The translations under genes were made by a program, and so were the position numbers. Below the pieces are notes generated by a model, which had not been told where the DNA came from, did not search any database, and saw only the letters and a program-made list of their open reading frames with translations. 64,000 nucleotides of DNA from contig JANUWI010000013.1 of the NCBI GenBank assembly GCA_025504975.1, positions 496,001 to 560,000 of the forward strand, given 5' to 3'. This DNA is from Plenodomus lindquistii. Lineage: Eukaryota; Ascomycota; Dothideomycetes; Pleosporales; Leptosphaeriaceae. Below are positions 45,718 to 55,534 of the stretch, one piece after another (the first letter of the stretch is position 1; every line of letters begins with the position of its first letter).

Positions 45718-47339
45718 CTAAGCACACTTCGGCCTAGTAAGTACCTCCTTACACACCTGATCATCACACACCTTATCACACACCACACCCGGCGCAACAT
45801 ACACAAACGGCTGCCCATCCACATGAAACTGCTTGCTAAAGTCCTTTGCGTTCCACGCACTCGCCATGTACCCCGCGCGGCAAGCGCAGTAATTTTTACC
45901 GCCGCCGGTAGCAGTACAGCTCGTGGTGATGTCGCAGAAGTTCTTGTCGGAGTCGGAGTTGCATGTCTTGGGGCAGATGCCGGCGAGTGTGTCGCCGGTG
46001 TAGTCTTTGTCGGAGGTGGGGCCGTAGCCGGGTGTGTTGGAGACGCCGGGCGTGATGGATGTTGTCCATGATGGGGATTCCATGATGGAGGATGGGGTCC
46101 ATTCCATGCTGGTGGAGGACCAGGGCCCGTCGCTCGAGGCCATTGAGGTGTAGTTGGAGGGGCCGTACCATGGCTCGTCGGGGCTGACGTAGCCAGTTGG
46201 TGCGGGGACGTAGCCAGTTGGGCGCATGGGTTTGCCGGAGTATTTGGGGGCAGGGTCGACTGGGTACTTTGCGGTAGGTTTGTTGACTGTGTATTTGGAC
46301 GAGGGCTTGATGCAGCATGCCTTGGGGCACACGGGCGTCGGCCTTTTCTGGCCAGTGGTGTCGTAGACCCAGTCGGGGATATCGTCGTCGTTGCTTGCGC
46401 CGCTGTCGTCGTTGGCGGCGGGCCAGTTGAAGGCTGCGAAGCCGCCAGAGGCTGCTTGACGGGCGCGAAGCTTGCGGCTGCGGCGGGCGGAGTTGCCATC
46501 CGTCTCATCGCCATCGCCGTAGTCGCCGCCATCATCACCTCCATAGTCACCACCGTCATCACCGCCATAACCGGGCGTGGGAGAGGGGCCTGGATAGTTG
46601 GGCGGGGGAGGGCTGTAACCTGGTGGAGGAGGGCCATGGGTAGGTTTGTACCCGGGCTTATCAATCTCACAGTAACAATTCGTAGGGCATGCAACCTTCT
46701 TGCCACCTTCGTAGTAATCGGTACCGTCAGGCGCATACTCAGACTGACCGTCATCCCACTGATCGCCGTAGTCCTGGCCATCGTAGTTACCTTCGTCTAC
46801 ACCTGCCAAGCCTCCTCTAGCCATCTGGCTTCCAGCAAAGTTGGCCATGGGACGAGCCCCTACTACAGCAGCTAGTACGCCAGGGGGAGCAGCGGCCAAT
46901 GACGATGCTGCTGCAGCGCCAGGGATAATGGGAGTCATGATCTCTGGCAAGGGTGTTCCCACGGCAGCCAGAGGGGTCACGGTAGAAGCAAGGCTGCATG
47001 TAATCAGTAGGTAACCTGATGTAGCGTAGAAGAGACTGTTTACCTCTCTGTTGGATTTACAGACATGATAACCTCTGCCGACTCATAGGCTCCCGGAAGA
47101 ATAACATCAGCAGTGCCCATAGGCAATCCAACATCAGCAGTGCCCATAGACAATCCCGCATTTGCCGAGGGTGTCGTACTGAGTTGAGCTGCCGCTGCTG
47201 CAGCAGCCTCCGAAAGCTGCGACTCGCTGGGAGCATTAGGGCCGGGAGTAAGTAGCGGTGCTAGAGTCGCGGGGGCGTCGGGAATGCCTTGCGCATTCAG
47301 GGTACGCAGGAGCAAAGCCCCAACTACGAAGGACCTCAT
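45718..47339 (-). CDS. Secreted Cys-rich, Pro/Ser/Thr-rich wall-type protein with EGF-like C-terminus
   Basis: Two exons, 47339-47044 and 46993-45718, joined by a 49-nt intron, give 523 aa. The N-terminus MRSFVVGALLLRTLNAQG is a signal peptide. An Ala/Ser/Pro-rich segment with a small internal duplication (MGTADVGLP/MGTADVILP) follows. Three Cys clusters are spread through low-complexity Pro/Tyr/Gly/Asp sequence: CPTNCYCEI, CPKACCI, and a C-terminal module (CPKTCNSDSDKNFC...CACRAGYM...VYVAPGVVCDKVCDDQVC). The last module resembles EGF-like domains of fungal extracellular matrix-type proteins. GDDGGDYGGDDGGDYG is an internal tandem repeat. No GPI signal is evident, as the chain ends RPKCA. A role in the wall or extracellular matrix is inferred. 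Confidence 0.82.
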
Positions 47340-48532
47340 AACTGCCAGTCTTGAATGAAAGAAGGTGGCTAGAGAGTGGTAGTGAATCTCAGCCAGTCAA
47401 ATGAGTGTATTAGTCTGAAAGAGTGACAGGAAGAAAGCTTGGCCTAGACACATTGTAAGATGTGTTGATCCAAAGATATAGATAACTTTGTTGAATTCTT
47501 GGTACTTCGAATCAAAACAAGTGTCAAGGTCATGAGCAAACAAGAAGAGCCGATGTTGTTGGGCAGGTGTGTAATGGCATGTAGTACAACGAGTCGCCTA
47601 CTGGAATGTAAAGCCACCGGGAGCCTATCAGCCACCAGCAGCTTCGAGAGTAGGAACTTACCTAATGGAAAGGTCTGTTTCAGGTTCCCTGCGGGCCACG
47701 AGTCCATTCCGAATGTCATGTGTCCTGGGAAATGCGTTGTCCCGGGGAGCATGTTATAGTAGAGAAGATGAGGGGATGTGCGAGGCCGACTCATGGCACA
47801 GCTGCACGGAAATTGGTCCTATCGTTGAAGTCCCTAGCGTTGAAAATGGTGCGCATGATATGCTCATGTTGACCAAGAGCATGGAGAGCCATGAAGTGGG
47901 TTTTGATGGTATACTGTTCAAAGATCGCAGTCAGGCGCTGCAAGATGTCTGCTATGCCACAGTGAATGGTTGATGATATGGTCTTGAATGTCTGCATGTC
48001 AGCGAAGGCAATCTTAACCACCTAAAGCCTTGAGAGGAAGCTCATGCGCTCTCCACATGACAGCGGTCATTGCCTGATCCCAACTTCAATCGCAGGTTGT
48101 CAGCTTCTACAGCCGCACCATCGTCGTTGAGGTTGCTCACGTCGAATAGTTCTGTGTAAGGTGCAAGACGATGCCTGTGACTGACTTTGATGTAGGTGAG
48201 AGATATTGAAGTGTCATGGTCGTGCAAATATGTTGATGGGACATCGTGTTTATCAGTGCATCACAAATGTACGTTGATTGGGAGTGATGGAAGAGACAGG
48301 AGAGAGGTGTCAAGTGTAAGAGGAGGGGTCCGCGTTAGGCTAGTTCATTAATCCCATCTTATATCCGAGAACGCAGGCGCGTTTGGGCGCGTCACTCTCG
48401 CGTCACACACTAAGTCGAGGGCTGATCCCGCCAAGTCATCAGTGAATGTCATACGCATATTCATTGCCATATGCTATCATCAACGAGACAAACATATGGG
48501 TAGTGGCCCTGAAAGAAACATCAACGCTGAGC
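47340..48532. other. Intergenic
   Basis: This holds the promoter side of the secreted protein gene and the 3' side of the ankyrin/deaminase-like gene. No supported coding feature is present. Confidence 0.5.
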
Positions 48533-49741
48533 TCAGAAAGACCCTCGTACCACTGGCTCTGCTTTACGGGCCACCAGCTCACCGTTGGCAGCAACAAACC
48601 TCTCCCATGGCACAAATTGCAAATTGGCAGACCTCCGAGTGATGCTGTTGACGTGGCTCATGAACTCCATACAGACTGGGCATACGCTGTTGCTCACAAG
48701 AACCTGAACATCACGTATGGCCGATGAAGTGTTACCAGCAACGGCAGTAGATCGCCGATACGCGCCTCCCATGTCCAGGCGTATTTGCTTGACCTCCAGA
48801 TAATGCACGACTGCCTGAGGTTCTGCATGGCTGGCATAATAACTGCCCTTTACTGGCTGTTGAGTCTGGTAGTTTCCATCGCGCCCTCCCTGGACGTCGC
48901 ACTTGTCATGCTCATGCGGTGGGAACTCGAACATGTGTTTTCTTGCGAACTCGAGAACTTCCCACATCGAGCTCCCCGGGATAGCATGCTGATCGTCGTG
49001 GGCCCAGCCGCTCATCGCATCAATGGCTACCGAGCCATCTACAATCCGTGCGACCGTCTTCGGGCGCCTTTCTGGGTCCGGCCTCGTGGGGAAGTACTTC
49101 AGAACTAAGTTGGTGTATTTTCCGTCTAGGGACTGATCGAAAAATGCATAGTTGATTCGTGCTTCCGCAGCCTTGTTGGCGACGATGATCCCTTCTCCCG
49201 GACTCAATAATTCGAGAATCTTCATGCGATGCTGCTCGTCTAACCACGGGCGCTCGACGATTTGCTCCTCTTTACCACGCTCGTATCGTTCGTAGCTGTT
49301 GAGCTTGACCGGTTTCGCAAGATTGAACGCACGATTCTCTTCTTCGTCCGTCAAGTCTATGTCTGCTTGGCTGGCGATCAAGAATTGCACGATGCTCAGT
49401 CTGCCCCATAATGCGGCCTCCATCAGTGCGGTTCTACCTATGAAGTTCTTCGCATTGACATTTGCGCCCTGACTGATGAGTCTTGTAACCCAGGAATGGT
49501 TGCCGAAAGCTGCAGCCGCGATAAGCAAAGTATTACCATCCGAGTCTCTGTCTCTCGCCCATGATGGATCCAATGACTCCCATCTTTCGCCACGATTCAG
49601 GAAGTCGGCCCACGACCATGATCTCTGAGGAAGCACCCAAAGCGGTGCGTCGGAGCCTTGGTTGCGATGTCCACTCAGGCTGAGCTGCTGGAAACTATCG
49701 ATGAAATCGTCTGGTTGACCTGAAACATGTTGCAACGACAT
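48533..49741 (-). CDS. Ankyrin-repeat protein with deaminase-like C-terminal domain
   Basis: A single-exon frame of 402 aa from the ATG at 49741 (MSLQHVSGQ); an in-frame ATG at 49849 would add 36 residues. Two to three ankyrin repeats occupy about residues 65-145 (DGNTLLIAAAAFGNHSWVTRLI, GRTALMEAALWGRLSIVQFLI). The C-terminal part (about 195-402) carries SHAEPQAVVHYL, where HAE (305-307) matches the zinc-His/catalytic-Glu motif of deaminase-fold enzymes. It also has VSNSVCPVCMEF, whose C-x2-C (354 and 357) matches the second zinc-ligand motif. The spacing of about 47 residues and the order fit the deaminase fold. Deaminase-fold domains linked to fungal ankyrin proteins are known, but substrates are unknown. 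Activity is inferred from motifs. Confidence 0.75.
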   Translation of the reverse strand: MSLQHVSGQPDDFIDSFQQLSLSGHRNQGSDAPLWVLPQRSWSWADFLNRGERWESLDPSWARDRDSDGNTLLIAAAAFGNHSWVTRLISQGANVNAKNFIGRTALMEAALWGRLSIVQFLIASQADIDLTDEEENRAFNLAKPVKLNSYERYERGKEEQIVERPWLDEQHRMKILELLSPGEGIIVANKAAEARINYAFFDQSLDGKYTNLVLKYFPTRPDPERRPKTVARIVDGSVAIDAMSGWAHDDQHAIPGSSMWEVLEFARKHMFEFPPHEHDKCDVQGGRDGNYQTQQPVKGSYYASHAEPQAVVHYLEVKQIRLDMGGAYRRSTAVAGNTSSAIRDVQVLVSNSVCPVCMEFMSHVNSITRRSANLQFVPWERFVAANGELVARKAEPVVRGSF

Positions 49742-50901
49742 GTTGATGTGTGGTGGCCGGTATTCGACTTGGATAACCTGTTCTGCTGCTGCCGGAGGTG
49801 TGAGTGCGTAAATATTTGGAGAGTTCAGCCTGAACCTGTACAATATCATGTGCCCAACCCCGCGAGAGCTGAAAGCGTGCCGCCCCGTGCACCCGCATGT
49901 GGCGCTGATTAGCAGCGTAGGCGCAGGTTGTCCCTCGGTGTTCAGAGATCGTCAAGCGCTCCGCAGGCTTGTGTCCCACACACGGCCAAGGAGAGTTCGC
50001 AAATGGTACCCATGTGCCTAAGTATTCCCACCGCACTAGGAATATGAGCAACTGTTAATTGTCCTACAGACTCGGGGTATTTGTCCTACAGACTCCGCGC
50101 CCACAACATCACAAAGCCACCGTTTTCTCCCTAAATCTTAGGGTAAATACCCCGAGCCTGTAGGACAGTTAACAGTTGCCAGAGATATGGAGCACCGAGA
50201 AATGCTACGCGCCGGGGATGGGATGTATCGAAAAGCGCCTCAGCGCTTACCCCGCCCTCAAACAGCACAAGGCTGCCACATTATTGCCGTGATTCACATA
50301 GCCGACAGGGAGTGGTCATGGGCTTAATCCGAATGGCGATCCGGCACTTGGCTCCTCTCACGAAATCCAGTGTGGTATCACGTTGATTTCTAACATGTAA
50401 ATCTATCGTCGCCTTGCGCCCTTGAACCTGCATACATTTATCGTTCAGGTGTATCCAGCATCTGAGTTGACGGCAGTCGGCAGTCGAATCCAAAATAGTC
50501 AATAGGGAAATCTAGCAAATAACCAGGAACAAACGCAAAGTCATGGCCTCAATTAGGACTGCATCTACAGCCGTGTCCAGTTTAATGGTGTTATTCTTTA
50601 TAGGCGAACACGGGCACAATAGCTATCCTGAGCATAAATTGCGGAATTACTCCAGCTCCTCTAAGAAGCACATGCAAGAAGCTGTATTCTTCTAGGAATT
50701 CCAGTAATCCTAGCGAGCGTCTTTCCTCCGCGCAAACGGATTTGGCGACGTATGACGTCAAAGTGAGCACAATATCGAGTACAAATAATGGCCTATCATC
50801 GTCACGATGCCAACATCAAAACCACATTCCAGGCGGAAAACGATCTCAAATAGACCTTTGCTGAACATACGCACCAAAAAGAGCCACGAGGCGTCAAGAT
50901 T
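49742..50901. other. Intergenic with hairpin element
   Basis: This region lies between two divergent genes. It contains the 130-bp inverted-repeat element at 50049-50178. The remainder shows nothing supportable. Confidence 0.5.
50049..50178. mobile_element. 130-bp hairpin/MITE-like element
   Basis: Terminal arms of about 34 bp are inverted repeats with two or three differences. The left starts CAACTGTTAATTGTCC, continuing TACAGACTCGGGGTATTT; the right, read in reverse complement, starts CAACTGTTAACTGTCC, continuing TACAGGCTCGGGGTATTT. The left side also contains a direct repeat of TGTCCTACAGACTC (near 50059 and 50083). The sequence is unrelated to the family at 15.8/27.0/60.5 kb. It has no coding capacity, and no certain target-site duplication is visible. 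Confidence 0.75.
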
Positions 50902-51492
50902 ATGCCGCAATACCACACACCTACTGGGACTACGTCCTATCCCGATGCGAAATCAACTTTCCCGGCCCATCCTCGCGTTGGATTCGGTCAAGCAATAGTC
51001 ATCGGCATCGGTGCAGGCGCTCTTGGTGCTCTGGTGTAAGTCAGCTTTCGTGCTGCGATTCATGTATGTGCCAGGCTGATTCCCGACAGCATGACAGGCT
51101 CCAACTGGATCGAGCAAATCTTCACGAACCGGCCAAGCTCATACGTCCCCGCCCGCACACTCGGCAACCACCTAGGTGTCTCGCCAAATTTCTACTCTCG
51201 CAATTCAGACCTGCTCAACAACGCCCATCACTACGGCATGGGAATTCTTGCTGGCCCTGTACGCGCGATCATGGCTTACTACGGCATCATTGGACCCGTT
51301 GCTGTTTTCATGCACACTGGCGTGCGAATCTTGATGGACCAGATTATGGAAAATTCGGTCGGGGTCAGCGCTTTGCCATGGACTTGGCCGATCAATGAGC
51401 AGGTCATTGATATTGTGCACAAAGGTGTGTATGCCTTAGTCACGGGCTATATTTGCGACAAGCTAGTGAGAGGTGTGGATTGGCTCAACTGA
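50902..51492 (+). CDS. Unknown small membrane protein (178 aa)
   Basis: Two exons, 50902-51035 and 51090-51492, with a GTAAGT donor and a 54-nt intron, encode 178 aa. A probable first transmembrane helix (AIVIGIGAGALGALV) lies at residues 31-45, and splicing continues it into VMTGSNWIEQ. Two more hydrophobic segments follow (about 95-125, GMGILAGPVRAIMAYYGIIGPVAVFMH; and about 155-170, HKGVYALVTGYICD). No family is recognised. The N-terminus lacks a signal peptide and is Pro/Thr/Ser-rich. The splice is supported by frame continuity and hydrophobic continuity across the junction. Confidence 0.7.
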
Positions 51493-51885
51493 GTTCCTAG
51501 AGCCACGACGGCGCCTGTAAGTCACAGTGGTGTGAGGAGAGTGCCATGGTGTCAACGTATACATCGGATCATAGGAAACAGAGAAGTTATACAAAAATAG
51601 GAGCTACTTCGTATAACAGCCCTCTTTGATCTTCTCATGCAAGATCTCGGGTTATTGAACTTTACAGATGAAGAGACAGACTTGTCACCTTTACCTTCGG
51701 CGCTCATAGACCGCTAAGTGGTAAGCGGACTGCGACTCTGATCATGCCATACATCTCCTATCTAGATGCTGTACCAAGTCAGCTCGCCGTCGATTCAAGT
51801 TTGACGGCACGAGTCCCACCCATAGACGAGCGAGACCTTGGTCACATCTCACTGCAGGATGTGTATCGGCATGTTACCCCAACAC
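51493..51885. other. Intergenic
   Basis: This is the region upstream of the broken secreted-protein gene. A 75-codon ATG frame at 51744-51971 overlaps that gene's start in another frame and is not supported. Confidence 0.45.
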
Positions 51886-53182
51886 ATGCTCCTCTTACTC
51901 CTACTATACTTACCAGTACGCCTTCTCGCCACAGCGCAACTCCTCCCCGGCCCCTTCCTTCCAAACCCTGACCTCTGGTGGGCTTCCGTCTGCCGCGGGG
52001 AGCGCCTCTCTCTCGCAATGACACAATCACGTCCCCACGCCGCCTACTACATCACGCCGCTCGATAGCCCTTGAGATGGCCCTCTCGCCCACGAGCTCGC
52101 AACCTGGGGATGCACGGAGCACGAACGCCCATCCATGTGCGAGTTTGATGCATTCTGGGGTCTCGGCGCTGTATTCAGTGATTTGGGACTAGATTCGAGT
52201 TCAAGCGCGAGTGGAGAGGTGAATCGGTGTTTTAACGCTGAACATGTGAAGCCGGAGTTATGGCACGGCGGGAGGTCGGTTGGAACCGGAGAGCAGATGT
52301 ATACCGTGGAAGGGAGGACGTATCGCGTAAGCTTTTTCAATGCATCGTCGCTTTTACCAGAAAAGTATTTAATTCCGTTCGCTCACCTGAGTCACCAGAC
52401 AACAGGCTCCTTCATGATTATCGGCGTGAACCCTTCCTCGGGCCACATATTCTTCCTCAGTCGCCGCTCAGCATTCGACGCTGCAGCCCACTATTGGCAG
52501 ACTGCGAATCCAAATACGACAGGACACCCGGCTCTGCAAGCGACCTCGGATCTCGCTTGGGGCTTTTGGAACCGCCTTGCTAGATCTGGGACGTCCGTCA
52601 ACGTGTTCTGGAGCACTTGCGTTACGAATCCAAAGACGCGGAGTTTTATCAATCCGGCACTGAAGACGTATGCGAGAGTCGATGGGGTGCGCCCGTGGCC
52701 GGGTACAGATTTTGCAATTGAGAGTGTGGAGGGGCAAGCGATTCTTGGTACGTGTATAATATCAAGTGATTATTGTTCCAGAGGTTACTGCGAAAGTACT
52801 ATATCACCACTTTACTAATCTCAGGTGGTGCGGTGATTGTAGGTTCTCCAAACGGCATCGCAGGGGATTCTTCCTCGCACAACACAAACGACAACTCGGT
52901 GGGAACAAGATGATCTACAAGATCACTATTTTTGCGGCCAAGAATCGCGTGACCGGGGATACTTTTCCGCACATCATCTTCTGGGTCAAGGACGCGCTCA
53001 ATGTTTATGGTAGGGGGATGGACAAGAACTTGGGTAGGCAAGGAGAGGTGCAGAATGATGTCGTGACCAACACGGGTGTAGGAGGTGAAGGCATCGAGCA
53101 GGACTGTATGGATAATTTTAGAGTTGTGAGTCGAAGCTTAGACGGGAAGAATGTGTTGAGGGAACGGTTGTTGCATTTTTAG
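51886..53182 (+). pseudogene. Broken copy 1 of a tandem secreted-protein pair
   Basis: This locus parallels the downstream gene (53472-54922) exon for exon. Exons are 51886-52326, 52399-52747 and 52843-53182. The start encodes a signal peptide (MLLLLLLYLPVRLLATAQ). Shared blocks include CRGxxLxxAMT, MYTVEGRTYR (paralogue YNVEGKTYK), ATSDLAWGFWNR (ASSDLAWGFWNR) and LAQHKRQLGGNK (LLQHKRQLGGAK). Two lesions are seen. An in-frame TGA at 52072-52074 lies between the otherwise alignable segments ITPLDSP and DGPLAHELATWG. A one-base loss near 52855-52870, at the start of exon 3, puts GSPNGIAG and FFLAQHKRQ in different frames. An alternative exon 2/3 junction could avoid the second lesion but not the first. 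Probably a pseudogene, unless the assembly has errors here. The family is unknown. Confidence 0.72.
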
Positions 53183-53471
53183 TATCGGGGCTGAAGAGTC
53201 GGTGATTAAAAGTCAAGATGGAGTCAGCATGATATAGTGCTACTCTTAGAGATGACGTTGAGTCGGATCAAAAATACAATGGAAGACAAGAGACGCAGAA
53301 AGTACTCTTGATCAGTTTGTTCAAATGATCTCGGTCACAACATGTGTCGTTGCCTTCTGCAAGTGAAGGTGAAGGCGAAGCGGCCCGCACCCCACCAGGT
53401 CCAAACAGGAGAAATTTATGCCAATTGCCCAAACCCTTCTCTCACCCCACAAAGACTACGACCATCTCAAC
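53183..53471. other. Short intergenic spacer between tandem copies
   Basis: About 290 bp separates the two paralogues. An in-frame upstream ATG at 53418 could add 18 residues to copy 2 but would bury the signal peptide. Confidence 0.45.
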
Positions 53472-54922
53472 ATGAAGCTCCTAACGCTCTACATCCTCAT
53501 CATCACTATCGCCACTCTAAACCTCGCTTTCGACACCCAGAACTCCAACCCTATCAACGCCAACCTCTCACTCTCCTCGCGCCACTCTCCACCAGAAGCT
53601 TCACCTCCAGATTCCCCGCCTGGTAGCTATCAAGACCTTGACGATGCCATTTGGCTCCGCGCGCACTGCCGAGGCGCCAAGCTCATGAAGGCCATGACCC
53701 TCGACGAACAAGAATCCTCCTCCCTTTTGTCGTGGCCGTACACGCAGTCACCGTTTGACGGTGACCTGAAGCCCGAGCTTAGGGCGTGGGGATACTTGGA
53801 TGATGATACGGTGCATGAGCAAAGCGACGCGCAGTGTGATTTTGATAATTGGCACCACGTGAAACGCGCCTTTGGGGAGCTGGGCATGGACACACGGAGT
53901 AAGGGCATGGGAGGAGCCAATCACTGTTTCTTTGTGAGACACGCGGACGGGCCGGCGGTACTAAAGGGGGATGATGGGAAGTTACCGGAGGCGGAGGAGC
54001 AGAGGTATAATGTTGAGGGGAAGACGTACAAGGCAAGTTGATTTTCCTGACCCATTGGCCTCCCAGGATCATTGAGTTTTGATTGACGCGCCTCACTTGA
54101 GGAGTACCTGACTGAGTGTCAACAGATCACAAATGCATACTCTCGCATCGGCATAAACCGCGCCTCGGGCGTTGTATTCTTCCTGCATCGCAAGTCCCCC
54201 GAACACGCCGCTGCCGAGCTCTGGGGGCTGGGTCCAGACACACCTCCCAACCCTTCCGATCTACCAAAGATCCGCGCCAGTTCAGACTTAGCATGGGGTT
54301 TCTGGAATCGCGTACCGGGTGGAGATATCAAGCATATCACCATGTTCATGACCTTTGGCATCGTGAACGACGATACGGCGAGTGTGATTATTCCGCGGGC
54401 GTTGGAAGCAGCTGGCGTTGACGAAGTGCAACCGTGGCCAGGCACGGAATTTGTGGTAGGAGAAGGAGGGGAGGAGAAGGAGGAGGCCGCTCTGGCTCTT
54501 ATCGGTACGTGACATGGCAGTCCAGCTGCAAAACCAACAATATTCCAAACTTGCGGCGAGTTGGAATAATGCTAACAAGCGCCTCAGGATCCCCGAATGG
54601 TCTGGGAGCGGGATACTTTCTCCTGCAGCACAAGAGGCAGCTTGGTGGAGCAAAGTTCATCGGGAAAATTAGGGTGCTCAAGGGAGATGATGATTTCGAG
54701 TCCGAAGACCCGAACATCATCTTCTATGTCAACGGTAATGCGCCGCCGATGGGGAACGAGAGGCTATCATCTTTCAAATTGCGAGAGAGCGAGAACGAGA
54801 GTAGAGGGTTACGTATCGCCGAGGTGAAACGGAACGATAGCTGGAGTGCTCCGAGAGTTGTTAAAAGAAGTGAAAATGGGAAGGCACTCATTAGAGAGCA
54901 CATGTTGATGGCAAAATCGTAG
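53472..54922 (+). CDS. Intact copy 2 of tandem secreted-protein pair, family unknown
   Basis: Three exons, 53472-54032, 54126-54504 and 54588-54922, give 424 aa. The first intron has a GC-AG boundary (AAG|GCAAGT), while copy 1 has GT at the same place. The second uses GTACGT and sits in the same phase and position as in copy 1. The N-terminus MKLLTLYILIITIATLNLAF is a signal peptide. Residues 45-190 contain a few Cys (AHCRGAKL, AQCDFDNW, NHCFFVRH). The middle (190-310) shows GINRASGVVFFLHRKSPEHAAAELW and SSDLAWGFWNR. The C-terminal exon carries GSPNGLGAGYFLLQHKRQLGGAKFIGKI. I do not recognise the family. It looks like a lineage-restricted secreted protein, expanded by tandem duplication. Confidence 0.8.
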
Positions 54923-55534
54923 AAGAAGAATTATTGACTTGGGCTGTGTTGATGTACGATCAGGATCAATGGGCGCCTCGGCAAGTGTTGGAAAAGACAT
55001 CCTACCATCTCGAGGCTACAGATATCTAGAGACTGCTATCCCATCAATCATTCTGCTGATGAGGAGTATCGACTAGGTCCATTACTGACAAGAGTTGAGT
55101 CCGACTGGCTGGCTTCGAGATGAACGTCTAGTGTGTGGAGCTTAAAGCCATTGTAGTGAGTCATTACACGAATCAACAATTTGTGGAACACGTCTGTCAA
55201 GCACAGAACGGTCAATTACCCAACGTAGTAATCCGCGAGTGAACTGTGTCTCGATGGAGACAAGTCGTCGTCTCCTGTGGTGGAAAGGGCGCTCTCGGAA
55301 CAGCAAGCGAGGAAGGTTTGCCGAACCCCGCATGCACGCTTGTGCTCTTCGTGCCTCCTACTCCTACCATATATACGCACGTGGTGTGGAGCCATTCGAT
55401 TTGTGACTACATATATCGCAAGGTTATCATCATGGATTTCTCTAGACATTCACTTGGAAAGCTTTGCGATCATGATTGATGTTAATGGCTCTGTGCTGAG
55501 CCAGAGAGAGCTCAAGGAAGGTGTACCGGAGCAG
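54923..55534. other. Intergenic
   Basis: This is the region upstream of the dehydrogenase. The dehydrogenase frame is open upstream (an ATG at 55475), but family alignment favours the start at 55535. Nothing else was seen. Confidence 0.45.

Noticed and set aside
46456..46875. 139-codon plus-strand hydrophobic frame opposite the secreted protein
   Set aside because: Shadow of the Asp/Gly/Tyr repeat on the opposite strand; the apparent membrane segments come from reverse complement of Asp/Ser codons.
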